From contig VIIQ02000051.1 of NCBI GenBank assembly GCA_007449985.2, positions 1-64,000 on the forward strand: DNA of 64,000 bases, given 5' to 3'. Shown here piece after piece: positions 12,701 through 25,984 of the stretch (its first letter is position 1; every line of letters starts with the position of its first letter). A program made the translations under genes and the position numbers. The stretch comes from Desmodesmus armatus (Eukaryota; Chlorophyta; Chlorophyceae; Sphaeropleales; Scenedesmaceae). Below the pieces are notes generated by a model. It did not search any database. It was given only the letters and a program-made list of their open reading frames with translations, and was not told where the DNA came from.

Positions 12701-15700
12701 CAGGGGTTGGTAGTGGCTGTGTGTGCATCAGGCAGCACAGCTGTCGCTTAGAGGCATACTCTTTTGACAAGACCCAAGAGCGGGGGGGGGGGGGTACAAC
12801 TGGATACGTTCACTGGTCTGTACTCTGCATGTATAGTGCTACTTCCACTGCCAACAACAGGCTTGAAGGCTGGCAACCTTACGGACATCCGACAAGGGAG
12901 GCCTCGCTGCCAACCTGGCAGCTAATGTGCCACCTCCTGTGGAGGTCGATGCAATATGTATGTGGAGCAGACCGTCTGCTCCACATACACCATCCCAACC
13001 ATGGATGGCTTGCTACAGCTGCTGGGCAGGATTGACATCTTGATCGGTGGCATTGCAGCTGCTACAAGGGCGCAATAACTGCAAGTGAAAACTTTCTGAA
13101 CCCCAACAAAAAAGTGAAACCTTTCACGCGACCCTCACCTTCTTCTGGAGGTCCTTCCTCAGCTGCGCCAGCTGCATGTCTGACGCCCCACCCGCCTTGC
13201 TCAACTCCTGCAGGAGAGCAGCCTTGGCACCCTCCAGCGCCTGCTGCAGCTGCTGCTCCAGCTGCTGCAGCCTGCCACTGGTAGCGGCCTCAGCACTCTT
13301 CACCTGCTGCTCAAGCGCTTGCTGCTGCTGTGCTGACGATGTTCCCGCCTCCTGCAGCTGCTGCTCCAGCTGCTGCAGCCTACCACTGGTAGCGGCCTCG
13401 GCGCTCTTCAACCGTTGCTCGAGCGCCTGCTGCTGCTGTGCGGACAACGCTCCAGCCTCCTGGAGCTGCTGCTGCGTGGCATCCTGCAGCTCTGCCAGCG
13501 CCTGCATGCTCGCAGCCTTGGACGCATCCACTGCTGCTGAGAGTTCCTGCTTCAGCTGATCAAGCTGCATGTCAGCGGCCCCACCTGCCTTACTCATCTG
13601 CTCTAGCAGCGCGGCCTTCGCATCCTGCACCGCCTGCTGCAGCCGGTCGGCCGCAGCCGCGTCCGCGGCTTGCACCGCCTGCTGCAGACGCTCAGACGCA
13701 GCTGCGTCCGCAGCTTGCAGCTCCTGCTGCTGTCGTTCCATAGCTGCTGTGAGCTCTGCCACAGCCGCTGCTAGGCGACCAGACAGGTCCTCGTCTGCTG
13801 CTGCCAAGTCCTCAAGCTGCACTGTCAGCCCCGCTGCAAGCTTATCCACTCTGGCAGCTGTGCTGGCATCAGCGTCCTGTAAGGCCTGCTGCTGCTCTGC
13901 GAGAGCTGCTGCCAGCGCGTCGCTGCGAGCAGCTGCGTCAGCATCAGCAGCTGCAAGCTTCTCGAGCTCGTCTGCATGTGAAGCTAACATGCTCTGCCAC
14001 TCCTGCACGGAGCTCCGCAGGTCTGCCTGCAGCTGCTGCAGTTGCTGAGATTGCTGGTCACCCTGCTGAGCCGCTGCCTGCTGCAGCAGCTGCTGCAGCT
14101 CCTGAAGCTTGCTTGCCGACTCCGCCGCCTGCTGCTGCAGCCTCACCTGTAGCTCCTGGTCCTGCTGCTGTGCTGCGTCAACCTGCTGTCGAAGCGCCTC
14201 GTGTTGCTGCTGCAGCTGCGCTGACAGCTCCTGTGCCTGCTGGGACAGCTGCTGGTTCAGCAAGGCTGTGGCACCTTCCAGCCGCTCCGAAAGGGCTTTG
14301 TCAGCCGCGTCAAGCTGGTCCATGCGGCCTGCAGGACACACACAGCCACATCACATACGCAGCACACACACACAGAGCAGCAGCAGCACAGGAGAATACT
14401 TGCTCAATGCCCGCAAAAGTGGCTTTGGTCAAGCCATGCGCAGTAGTTGACTACACAACAGGTACGCAGCTAGCAGGAATGCGGTACGGGACACTGCAGG
14501 TGCCCCTGCCTATGTGGCTGCCCAGCATCGCCCATGGCAGGCGGCTGCTGGCCTAGCGGACGCTGAAGCTGTGGCTGTTGAGGCTGCTGTGCCTGCTGTT
14601 GCAACCCCGCCCCGCCGCCCTCCCAGCACCTGCAGCTGAGTCAACTGCAGCCGCCTGCTGCTGCTGCAACCTCTGCAGCTCTCCACGCAGCTGCAGGAGC
14701 GCTGCCTGCAGCTTTGCGTCTGCATCAGCAGCTGCCAGCTGCTGCTGCAGTTGGCACTCGTGTACTTGTGCCGACAACCCTTGTGAGCTGGACTGCAGCT
14801 CCTGCTGCTGCTGTTTAGCGAGCTTATCAAGCTGCTGCTGGGTTCGGCCACTGAGTTCCTCGAGTGCTGCGGCAGCTGCTGCACTGCGCTGCTGTAGCTG
14901 CAGCTCTAAAGCATTCAACTGCTGCAGCAGGGAACTATCAGCTTGCTGCAGGCTGTCCAGCAGCGCCTGGTGCTCAGACTGTAGTTGCTCCAATTGCCTC
15001 TGGCACTCGCGCTGAGCAGCAGACAAGTGCTGCTGCTCAGCGCTGAGAGCAGACAAGTCCTGACTTGTTGCATGCATATGCTGCTGCAAAGACTCGAGCT
15101 GCTGTATCACGTCTGCTCGCAGTGCCTGCACCCCCTCAGCTGCTGCTGCAGCAGCCGCCTCAGCCTGCAGGTGCAGCTGCTGCTGCTCACGCCGCGCTGC
15201 CTGCAGTTGCTGCTTGGCCTCTTCCGCAGCCGTACTGACGGCCAGCTGCAGCTCACCCATGAGCTCAGTCCGCAGCTCCTGCTGCGCAGCTGACTGAGCC
15301 TCTGACGCAACAGACATGGCTGCTGTGAACTCGACCTGAGCTGCTGACAGCCTTTGCTGCAGCTGCCGCTGCGCATCCTCCCCAGTTGCTACAGCCGCAC
15401 GCAGCCCGGATTCCGCTGCCGCCAACTCCTGCTGCAGCTGCAGCAGTGTGTCCCCCAGCCTTGTCAACTCACCGGAATGCTGGGCGCTGCTGCTGTCCAT
15501 GCGTGCCTGCAGCTCCTCCTGTAGCTGCTGCAGCAGCGCCTGCGTCTGCGCCTCTACTGCTGCTGCCTTCGACTCCAGCTGCTCCCTGGCTGCTTGCAGC
15601 TGAGCTGTGACGCCAGCAAAGGCAGCTGCTGCGTCCGCGCCCTGCTGCTGCATCTGCGCGGACAGCGCGTCCGAGGTAGCGGCATGCTGCTGCTCCAGCA

Positions 15701-18700
15701 GCTGCCGAGTCAGACCCAGCTGCTGTCGCCACTCAGATCCCGCGTCCTGTGCTGCTGCTACCTGCTGCTTCTGCTGCTCCTGCAGGGTGGAGATCTGCTC
15801 TGCAGCGCCCTGCTGTGCTGTCGCCAGCTCAGCAAGTTTGGATGCTACTGCATCCGCATGCCGCTGCTGCTGATCCATACCCTCCTGGATCTGCTGTGCA
15901 GAAGCCGCAGCGGCAGCCTGCTGCAGCGCGGCCAGTTCTGCTAGCTTTGCTGCAGCTGCCTCGACATGCTGCTGCTGCTGTGCCTCGCCTGCCTGCTGCT
16001 GTGTTGCCAAGCTGTCGATCCTGACCCCCAGAGCAGCATTCCCGCCTTCCAGCTGCTTGCCGAGCTCTGCCAGCCGAGCCTGCAGCTCCTGCTGCAGGGC
16101 AGCAAGGCCAGCTTGCTGCTGCATGCCCTGCTGCTTCAAACTCGCTGCAGCCTCCTGGCTCTGCTGGTGCAGCTGCTGCAGCTGCTCGCCCAAGCTGGCC
16201 TGCAGCGCCTGGATCTCAGCAGCATGCTCCCGCTGCGTGTCCTGCCAGTACCCTTCTGCCTTGGAGTCCATATCGAGCATGGCGGCCTCTAGGTGTATGC
16301 CCTGCTGTGCGAGGGCCTTACTGGCAGCTGCCAGCCCCGCCTGCAGCTGCTCCTGAAGCTGCTGCAGCTGCTGCACGTGCTGGCTGCCCTGCTGCTCGGC
16401 CGCCTGCTGCAGGGTACTGAATCTCTCTGCTGCAGCTGCATCGGCACTTTGCAGCTGTGCTGCAAGGTCCTGCTGTTGCTGCTCCATGAGGCTGCTCAAA
16501 TCAGCTGAGGTTTGCTGCAGCTGCTGCAATAGCTGCCGTAGCTGCTGCTGTGATGCGTCAGAGAGGCTCGACATACCCGCCTGCTGCTCCTGCAGCTTCC
16601 TGTTCAGCTGCTGCAGGTCCTGCTGCAGCAGCTCATGTTCCCGCGCCAGCTGCGAATGTAGGGCTGCAAGTGCCGCCTGCTGCTCCTGCTGCAGATTCAC
16701 ATGCAGCTCATCCATTCGAGCTGCCAGCTGCTGCGATGCTTCAGCAGCCTCTGCACGAGCAGCACCCACGCTGTCCTGTACGGCAGCAGTAGCTGCAGCC
16801 GTGGAGGCACGAGCCTCAGCCAGCGCGGCAGCAGCTGCCGCAGCCTCCTCCGCCTGCTGCTGCCGCAACTCCTGCAGCTGCTGCTGCAGCACTGCGCTGT
16901 CCTTCCGCTGACTTGCCTCCGCCGCTATTATAGTTGCCTGCACATCAGCCTTCACTGCCGCCACTGCCGCAGCCAGCGCTGCAGCTGCTGCTGCCTGGAC
17001 ATCCCCGACACCCTGCTGCAGAGCTTTGCAGTCACCCTGTACCGCCGCAAGCTTACCTTCCAGTGCACTTGTGCTGGCCTCCAGCTGCTGTAGCGCCGCC
17101 GCGTGCTCCTGTGCCTGCGCTTCTGCCGCTGCGGCCCTCTCGTGCAGCTGCTGGGCTACCTGCTGCAGCTGCTCATCAACTGCCGTAACCGCAGCAGCAG
17201 CAGCAGCTGTTGCCTCGTTCAGCTCCTCCTGCAGCTGCTGCGCTAGGTTCACCATAGTCTGCTGCATCTCCCCAGCTGCTGCTGCCAGCTGCCGCTGCAT
17301 CTGCTCCTGCACCTGCTCAATCTGCTCTGCCAGGGTGTCTCCTGTCACCTCGAGCTGTTGCTGCAAGTCCTGCAGCGCCATTGCCTGCTGCTGGGCCTCC
17401 TCCGTTGCTGCCTTGCCCTGCTCCCCCTGCTCCTGCAGCTGCTCTCGGGCCTCAAGCAGCCCGTCCTCTTGCTGCTCGAGTCGCAGAGAAATGTCCTCAA
17501 TCTGCTCTGTGAGCTCAGAAAGGTCACCATGCAGCTCCGAGAGCTGCGATGCCGTCGCAGCAGCGGCACATGCGAGCTCGGCCTGCACGCGCTGCATCAC
17601 TTCCGAAGCCTGCTGCTTGGCTGCATCCGCATGCACGCCCATCGTCTTCTGGAACAGCTCTAGCTGTTTGCCATGGTTGCTGATGCCGGCACGGCAGTTC
17701 GACAGCTGGCTTCCGTGCGTGGCGAGCGTCTCGGCGGCATCCTCGGCCGAGGATTCCAGCGCAGCCAGCCTGTCTGCATGACCTGACACCGTCACTGCAT
17801 GCTCCTGCACTGCCATGCTGAGCTGCTCCAGCTGCTGGGCCGCTGCCTGTCCAGCTTCCGCTGCTGCCTCAGCTGCTTGCCCCAGAGACTCCAGCTGCTC
17901 TTGATGCTGCTGGAGGCCCAAGGCAGCTGCTGCTGTCTGCTGTTGCAGGTCTGCAAGCAGCTGTGCGTGCTGCTCAGACGCCTCTGCTGCTGCACCAGCA
18001 GCAGCCTCAAGCTGCCCCAGCCGCTGCTGTGCTTCAGCTGCCTCTGCTGCAGCCTTAGCCGTGGAAGCAGCAGCTTCCTCAGCTAAGCCCTCCTCTGCTG
18101 CTGTCAGCCGCGCTGACAGCTCGCCTACAGCCTGCTGCAGCTGCGCGGCAGCAGTCCTCTTGACTTTCTCGAGCCCCTGCTGCAGCCCCGTTGCCGCTGC
18201 AGTGGTGCTGTCCTGCAGCTGTTGGTCCAGCCCTGACACCCTGCTGTCCAATGCCTCTAGCTGCACTCGCAGCCCTGCCTTTGTGTCGGTCAAGCTGGCT
18301 GTCAGAGCCTTGATGCCAGCATCTGACTTGGCAGCTGCTTGCCCCGCAGCAGCGGCCGCTGCGGCTGACACTGATGCCAGCCCTGCTGACAGCGCCTCGG
18401 CGGCAGCAGCGGTCTGGCGCTGAAGAGATGCGGCAAGTTGGTCAACCTGGCATGGCAAGCCGGCAAGCAGGCACAAGCGATGGTCATTGCAGCGTTGATA
18501 GCAGCGGGACACGAGTAAACCTTGACTAATGGCCTGTCTTTGCAGCAAGTATCAGGCACTGTGATGCAAATGGGAGCGCTGCACCCAGTCACTGTGTGCG
18601 CTGCGTCAAGCTGTGATCCCTCCAGTGTCGCAGGCACAAGCCTCTTGCTCACTGAACAATCCTTTCAGAACGACAGGTGTACCCTAGCCCTCTTGCTTAC

Positions 18701-21700
18701 CTCACCATGCATCAACTCCCAGTCCCTCCTCACCTGGTCGTGCAATGACAAAAACTGCAGCTCCTCCTCCAGCTTGGCATTTGTCACACTCGCATTCAGG
18801 TCCGCCCGCAGCGCCGCCACCTGCGTCTCAGTGCTCGCCCCCTGTTCCTGCAGCCGCACCGCCAGCGCAGCAGCTGCCGCAGCCGCAGTGGCGGCCTTGC
18901 CGGCCGCAGCCTCTGCCGCCGCACTGCATGCCTTCCTCACCAGCTCAAGCTCCTTCCCGAGACCCTTGGAAGCAGCTGCCTGGGCGTCAATAGAACCCTG
19001 GAGCTCAGACCAAGCAGCTGCCAGCTCTGCCTCCGCGGTGGCTGCAGCAAGACCTACACTGGCCTGCACAGCTGCCATCTGGCTGTGTAGGTCATCCGCT
19101 GCTGCTGCCAGCCGCGCGGTGTGGTCGTGCAGCTGGCCCTGCATCTGCTCGGCCTGCCGCTGCAGCTGCGGCAGCAGGCGCTTGGCTACGGCTGCGTGCT
19201 CCTGGGCGCCGGTCATTGCCGCAGCCAGCTGGTCGTGCTGCTGCTGCAGGTGGTGGATGCGCGAGTCCGCTGACCGGACTAGGGCAGCCAGCTGCGCCAG
19301 GCAGCAGGGGGCACACATACAGCGGCAACAGTACCGTCGGCGAAGGCGGTAAAGACAATCTCAATGGCATTGCAGTTGTTAACATCATGCTGCTTATATT
19401 TATTCCCTTACAGCATGCCAGGCGCTGATGGGTAGCAACCCATTCCGGCCGGTAGAGACTGCAACACAGTTCAAGCAACCTGCCGCATGCAATCAACTTC
19501 ACCCTGCAACAATGGGGTGTCCCAAGGATATGCCAAGGTATGTCCTGCTGTGTGCGAGTAGCCAGATAGGACCCCAGCTGCCTCACCTTGCTCTCAAGCT
19601 GTGCATCCATCGCTTTCACCGCTGCCTGCAGCCCCTCAAGCCTGTCGGTGAGGTCAGACCGCACCGCCTCCAGCTGCTGCTGCTGCCCCTGCAGCTGCGC
19701 GCGGCATGCCGCTGCTGCCTCAGCCTGCTGATCAGACAGCTCCTGCCTCAGCATCTCCTCCGACAGCTTGGCATCAACCTGCATGTGAGGCACTAAGCTT
19801 GAGTCAAGCTGATACTATCCTGCTGACAAGTGCATTGGGGTTTAGCGGTGGAGCACGTAATGATTGTCTCGTACAGGTGTGTGGTTGAGTTGGTCCGCGC
19901 CGGCATGACAGCACAGCAGAGACTATGGCCATCAGCGCAAGTTGCTGTTTTGACGCCTGTAAGAAGTGCAGGCGTGTTGGCAGGCTGTCACAACACGGTC
20001 CTTTGCAACAGGCGAGCTCTGCCAAATCTTGGCATGCATGGATGTGGGAATGCTGTTGCAGTGCTTGCTTGTGTGCGGCGCACCATATGTGCTTCACCTG
20101 GCTGTAACCATCGGCAATCAATCCCAGGTGATACAGCCACGACTATCACAACCGAACCCCTATGGGGATAGACGACACGACCATAGACAGAGCTGTCCCC
20201 ACCTCCACCAGGCATGAGCCCTCTCCCCATGGCAGCAGTACCCAGCCTCACCTGGTTGGCATCGAACCACTGCCTCAACTCAGCCACTTGGGCCCGTGTT
20301 GCTGCCGCATCGCTGCCCATCTTTGCTGCTGTGGCCGCCTGCCGCTGCTGCAGCTGAGACAGCTCCTGGGACATGCTGGCCAGCTGGGCACTGGTAACGT
20401 CCTGCAGCTGATGCAGCAGCGACTTGTGCCCCTGCAAGGGAAGAGTGGAGGCGGGGCGGTAGTCACAAGGCTGCTGGCTACTACTGCATGCGGTGGAGTG
20501 CACCTAGGTGTCCATGGAAGCGGTGTCCAAAAGTAGCATGTTTGCCTGTGCATGCACAGTATGTATGTGCTGCTGCCGCTGAAGCAGCCGTTGCGCCCAA
20601 CTGCTTCTGAACAGGACACCACCACCCGCTGACAGCCTGAAGGCAGGAGTCCTGCCCCCAGACTGAAGCTTGTGTGGTGCCAAGCTGGGAAGGAACCACA
20701 TGCAGCACGACTGTCGCCCTATAAGCTGAGCTTTGGGTGGTGACAGCGTGTGCATTGGTGGGTTCCCTCAAGCAGTGTTGCGTTGGTGTGAAAGTACCAC
20801 GCAGTCCTGTCCCACGCCCACCTGCTGCAGAGCCGAGCACTCCCCAGCAAGACGCGCCTGCTGCTCCTGCGCCTGCTTCTGCTGCGCCGCCAGGCCCTCG
20901 CTCTTCTCCCTCAGCCGCGCAAAGCTGGCGTCGGTCTTGGCGGCGAGCGCTGACAGGTCTGCGGCCGCGGCAGCCGCTGCTGCTGCCAGGCTGTCGTTGA
21001 TGGTCTTCTCTGCTGCCTTGCGGGCCTTGATCTCCTGGCGGAGGTGCTGCCCCAACTTGAGCTGCTCACGGTCAAGGGCCTCCTGCAGCCACATGACCAG
21101 CACATGTGCAGTCACACACGAGTCGCATGCAACAGCAGCAGTATGACAGTTTTATAGCGCAGCACAGTGCGGCAGACAAGATTGTGTTGCTTCGGTCAAG
21201 GACTTCCCTACAGACAAACAACCAACACAGGTGCAGTCACACGGAGTGCGATGCTGACAGCGCAACCACCGGGACTCATGATCATGATGCTTCCATGGGC
21301 TCATGGGGCAACACACAACATGTGGCAAGCCTACAAACGGTCTGCACAGCACTCAGATGCTGGTTCCTGACTGATATCCTCAACCGGACGGGCGCATGCT
21401 CATGGCTTCACCTCCATGTCTCTGGCATATGCCCTCATCTTGCCCAGCGCTGTGTTGATCTCTGTCCGCAGCTCCGCCTCCCGCACCTCCACAGAGCTGT
21501 AACCGGCCGACACAGCTGACGCAACCTTCACAAGGCCTGCACACCACACACGGCAGCAGCTGCAGGGTCAGTTTGCTACAAGCATCGACACAGTGTGTGA
21601 AGAGAGAGGGCTGGGGAGACACAGCTGCAACAGCAAGCACGGCCCGGGGGCCTCTGGGGGCCCTCGCTGCAGCCTGACGCCTGCTGTTACTGCAGGCACT

Positions 21701-24700
21701 GTGCTGACAAGTACCAGGTGCCGCAAGCATACTCGCCCTGTGTCTCTCAGTGTCAGTGTTTGGCATTCAAAGGTGTCAGCAAAGTGTGCTCGAAGACAAC
21801 CTTGCCGTGCCCCACCTTTGTTGGTGGCTTCTGCAAGGGCTGCTTGTGCTGAGGCTGTAGCAGCAGCCAAGCTCGCCAGACCACCCTCCAGGCCCGCCAT
21901 GCGCTCTGCCGCTGCTGCCTCCTTCGACAGGCTGGACGACAGCAGTGCCGACAGGCTGGCTTCAACAGCATGCCTGCAGGAGGGTGGCACAGGTGCGGGC
22001 AGAAGTGACGGTGACACGTATGGGATGCATCCAGATGCCTGTGTGAGCAATACTTTGACCTTTGTGCCAACTTGGCACAATCATAGCCATTCAGCATCGA
22101 GTGCAGCAGTAACTGATCCAAGTCAGCACAACGCCATGACGGCACCATACCCATCCGCCCATGGTGTCAGATGCGGTGTGTTGGAGAGTGGGCGGGGGGC
22201 AAACATTGCATGCCGCTACACGATGGCGCGTCCAGAGCACAACGCACCTGGTAGCAGCGTGGTTGTCGGAGGTGCGCTGCTCAATGTGATTGAGGGCAGA
22301 GGCCACCTCAGCAGCACGCGTCTCCAGCATGCCTGATCAGCAAAACAGGGACAGCAGACGCAATTTCGACAGTGTATTCAGATGCTTCCTGCCTCTGCCT
22401 TTGCCATGTTACAGGCGGCCACGACGCAGGACAACTTTGCCTCCGCTCGGCCCTGTTGAAAGTGCTTAGGGTGATGAGCACGGCCGGCATGTGGGTGTGA
22501 AGCTGTGCTGTGCCGTGCTGTGGTGCTGTCACAGCGGCCACCTCCAGAGCCTGCCTGATTGCAGGAGGTGATCCCAGCTCCCCTGTAATGCTTCCACACA
22601 CTGTTTGATTGATACTGCAGCTGCCCGCTGACCCCGAATTTTGCTGTTGACTGTGCTTGTAGGTGCCCCACACAGCCTACACACACACTACTTCAATAAC
22701 AAATGTCGCACCTGTCATCCGTCGCATGAGCCCGGCTTCAGCTGCCGCCAGCTGCTGCTGCAGCAGCTTCAAGCGCTGCTCGGCTGTTGCTGCGTCCGTG
22801 GCCTGCGCTGACTGTGCAGCTGCCAGCTGCTGCTGAGCAGCAGCCAAGCTGCCTGACAGCTCGCGCACCTGCAAGAGAGCCGCAGTTGGCGGTACAAGTC
22901 TAACTGCAAGACCCTCATCTACGATGCTAGCAAGCAAGCCTTGGGCTCAACAAGGTATGCGAACCTGCTGCATATGAAACGAAGGTTTGTGCATTTCAGA
23001 CAGTAATGCCAGAGCAGTAGGATGGGCTTTGGACCACCATGCAATACAGGGTGAGGGGCAGTGGGCTAGGTTGCCCGACAGCAGCACACGCGCTTTGCTG
23101 CACATTGGCTGCAGACAGTATGCACGCATGGCTGGCCAGGACCCTCTCCTGACCCTGAGCTGCGCAAGGGTCTGATAGGGATTTGGTTTGAGGTTTGGGG
23201 TTTGAAAATTGTGGTTTTGGGTTCCGGGTCTCACCTGGCCCTGCAGCTGCGCGAGGGTCTGGGCCTCCTGCTGTGCTGCAGCAGACACGTTCTGCCGCAG
23301 GTGGCTGATGTTGGTGGCCTCGGCAGACAGCTCGCCCTTCAGCCTCTCCACCTGTGTGTGCAGGGCCGTGCTGGCGGAGACAGCATCTTGCCTGCATTGT
23401 GGGACGACACGGTGACCGCAATGAGTCAATGCAATTATAATGCAACTGTTCCAGCCATCGGAGTGATTGCTGCCGGCCTGGTTGTACCCCATCCCCAGGT
23501 GGTGCTGTAGTGAGGTGCTGCACAGAGCCACACTCTGCTGGATGCGCCGGAAAAAGAAGGGTTATGAGCCGCATGCTGTCTACATGAACAGCAAGTGTGT
23601 GCAACAGCAACCCACTGGGTATGGTGTGCTTTGCGCAGCCTCTCTCTGGTCTGGTAACACTTGGGTGCGGATAAGGTGTGGGTTCTAAGTTTGCTGCAAC
23701 CTCGGCAAACCCGCAAGCAGCATGGAGATACATCCATATGGTTAGAATTTCACTTGCGCCGTGCGCCCACCTGTACTTTGACACCTCCACAGCCAAGCCT
23801 GCCAAGTCCTTCAGCACGGCCGCATGCCGTTCACCAAGCTCTCCCGCCAGCCCAACAGCCCCGCTGACCACAGCAGCAGACTCGGCACTGCTGCTGGCCG
23901 CAGCCGCCGCGGCCTGCTGCTGCACTGCTGCCATGCGCTGCTGCTGCTGGCTGGCCATTGCTGCCAGCTGCTGCTGGGTCTGGGCCTGCAGGGCCTGTAT
24001 GCTCACCCTGTCAGCTGCCCTCTCGCTCTCAAGCCTGCATAAGCCCCAGCAGGAGCATGCCGATTTGTATGTGAGACCGGCATGACTGTCACATGGTGTC
24101 CTGACACCCAGACTGCCATGTGGCACTGCCGCGCATGTCTGAGACGCTGTCGTTCAGCCGCCATCCCCTTTACTACTGCAGTGCAAGTACCCCCCCCCCC
24201 CCCCAAACGACCTAGCCAGCAAGGTCAAGGCATCAGCCTCTTCCTAGCCAGCATTGAACCCACCTTGCCACCTGCTCCTGCATGTTTGCCAGCTGCTGCC
24301 TCAGCTGCTGCCCGGAAGAGCTGCCCTCTGCTGCTGCTGCATGGGTGCCTGACACCACCAGCTGCAGGGCGTGCAGGTCTGAGGCCATGGCACTCACACG
24401 CTGCTGCAGCTGCACGCATGAACAAGATGCATGACAGTCGGACACAGCTCAACGTCAGCTCGGCGCTCAAACACACACGACAGCACAGCTGTCGAGACAT
24501 ACTCTTGAGCACACTGGCTCTACTGGCAAACCAGCTGATGATAGTGCACCGTCAAAGCTCAAGAAAGCCCTGTTTGAGTTGGCGCAGGCCGCTGCTGCCG
24601 GTACCAGCACACCACTGCTGTGGAGCTATGCAGCAGGCTGTCAGCATGCCATGCACAGCGGCAGCATGCACTGTCAGTGGGAGCTGTGCAACATCCCCAC

Positions 24701-25984
24701 AGCCATAAGCCAAGCGGTTCCCCACCTGTTGATTGATTGCTGTTGCTGCTTCATGCTGTGTGCGCTCCTCCTGCATGGCTGCAGCGTTCAGCTGTGTGCT
24801 GAGCACTGCCGCGCGCTGTCCTGCAGCCTCAGCTGCCCTGGCAGCCTCTATGGCTGCTCTCTCAGCTGCCATGCTGCGGCCCTCTGCAAGCACCAAGCGG
24901 TCCTCCAATGCCCTTGCTACTGCTGCTGCCTCCTGCGCTGCCGCAACTGCAGCAGCTGCCGTGCTGCCGCCAGTACTGCCAAAGCTGCTGCTGTAGGCTC
25001 CTGTGCTGCCGAACCCTGTGCTGGCCTGCAGCATGGATGGTGACATGGCAGTGTTCCCGCCAAAACCGCCTCCTGCAGGACTTGCCTGCATGGTCTGTTT
25101 GTGTGCTGGGCTGTGCTGTGTGCTGGGGTGGGCGGCTGGGAGGGTCCATGAGCCTGCTGCTGAGTCATTGCGGTGCACTGGGGAGTCAGGAGCAGGGCTG
25201 GCCCTGGAGCGCCCTGCTGCTGTTGCCAGCTTCTGCTGTAGAACGGTGTCCTGCATGCAGCGACACAGGTATGCAGCACGAATGCAGGAATGCCAAGGTG
25301 AGACCACCATGCATTGAAGAAGGAGGCATGGCAACACGAGGGTTACCTATGCCACTACGTCACAGAAAGTCCAGCCCCCAGCAGTGCACTAGTGGGGCAT
25401 GCGTCACGCTGTGACAAGGGCGGATGTTGTAGTCCAGCTCGACTGACAGCATTTTCAAAGCTGAAGGCCACAGTAAGCAACTGCATATATCAGCACACCT
25501 GGTTTTGCGTTTCTAGCTCTGGAGATGATGCGGTAGGGACTGCAGGCAATCTTCCCCAGGGTGATCCTGCAGGGGACCCCTGCCCCTTGGGGCTGCTGAG
25601 GCTGGGCCAAGCTTGCTTGTTGGGTGAGCCCAGCTGCTGCATGTGCATCTGCTGCTGTATGTCTGCCGCTGTGAAGCCTGGGTGCTGGTGGTGCAGCAGG
25701 GCAGCATCGACCATGCTGATGCTGTGCTGATGGTGCTGATGCAAGCCTGATGTGGTGTGCTGGAGGGTTGGTGACAACTGCAGGCTGACAGCGCTGCTGC
25801 TCAGGCCCATCGTGTGCTGCTGATGTGGGTACGGGCTTTGGCTCGCAGCTGTTGAGCCAGCTGCTGCCTGTTTCTGTTGCTGCCCTGCATTGATGTGGGG
25901 GTGTCTATCTGGGTCTCTGCGTGCTGGGGGTGGCGTGGGAGGAGCACCATGCAGCACCTTCCAGACAGTGCCTTTGTCTGACAT
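9793..25984 (-). CDS. Giant Gln/Ala-rich coiled-coil protein (about 3,228 aa, 22 exons)
   Basis: Not recognised as a named family. Exons (minus strand): 25984-25499, 25250-24726, 24409-24264, 24034-23771, 23391-23235, 22868-22712, 22332-22248, 21973-21816, 21536-21412, 21082-20822, 20431-20252, 19778-19587, 19291-18734, 18446-14630, 14328-13139, 12684-12517, 12365-12216, 11918-11594, 11454-11391, 11008-10846, 10583-10476, 10200-9793. All use GT-AG, all phases agree, and the sum is 9,687 nt. The start is an ATG (MSDKGTVWKVLHG). Exon 1 and the start of exon 2 are Pro/His/Gln/Ser-rich and probably disordered; from about residue 230 on it is almost continuous heptad-like Leu/Gln/Ala/Glu coiled coil with no globular domain and no membrane segment. 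Exon 14 alone gives about 1,272 residues. It ends at KRNAQWMLQTS. A cytoskeletal, basal-body or scaffold role fits long coiled coils in algae, but that is inference. Antisense Cys/Ser/Pro-rich frames over these exons are shadows of CTG repeats. Confidence 0.85.
11953..12064. repeat. Dispersed short repeat, copy 1 (MITE-like), in an intron
   Basis: About 110 bp in the intron between exons 17 and 18 of the coiled-coil gene. It shares long blocks with 36600-36712, including GCCAGGGGCTCATGA, CCCAGAGGGCCTAG and CCCCAGTCTCTCAGG. The ends carry short inverted sequences (CTGGGGACA on the left, TGTTCCCCAG on the right), which suggests a small non-autonomous element. No target-site duplication is clear. 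Confidence 0.65.
13252..13467 (-). repeat. 108-bp tandem duplication inside coding exon 15
   Basis: Two adjacent in-frame copies of 36 codons (motif KSAEAATSGRLQQLEQQL with QEAG and SAQQQQALEQ), nearly identical at the nucleotide level. On both sides a second shared module (AKAALL, SKAGGA, DMQL) also occurs twice. The coiled coil therefore grows by unit duplication within the exon. Confidence 0.85.

Noticed and set aside
14578..18423. Many Cys/Ser/Leu/Pro-rich plus-strand frames across the coiled-coil exons
   Set aside because: They are antisense readings of CTG/CAG codons; the minus strand has consistent exons and phases.
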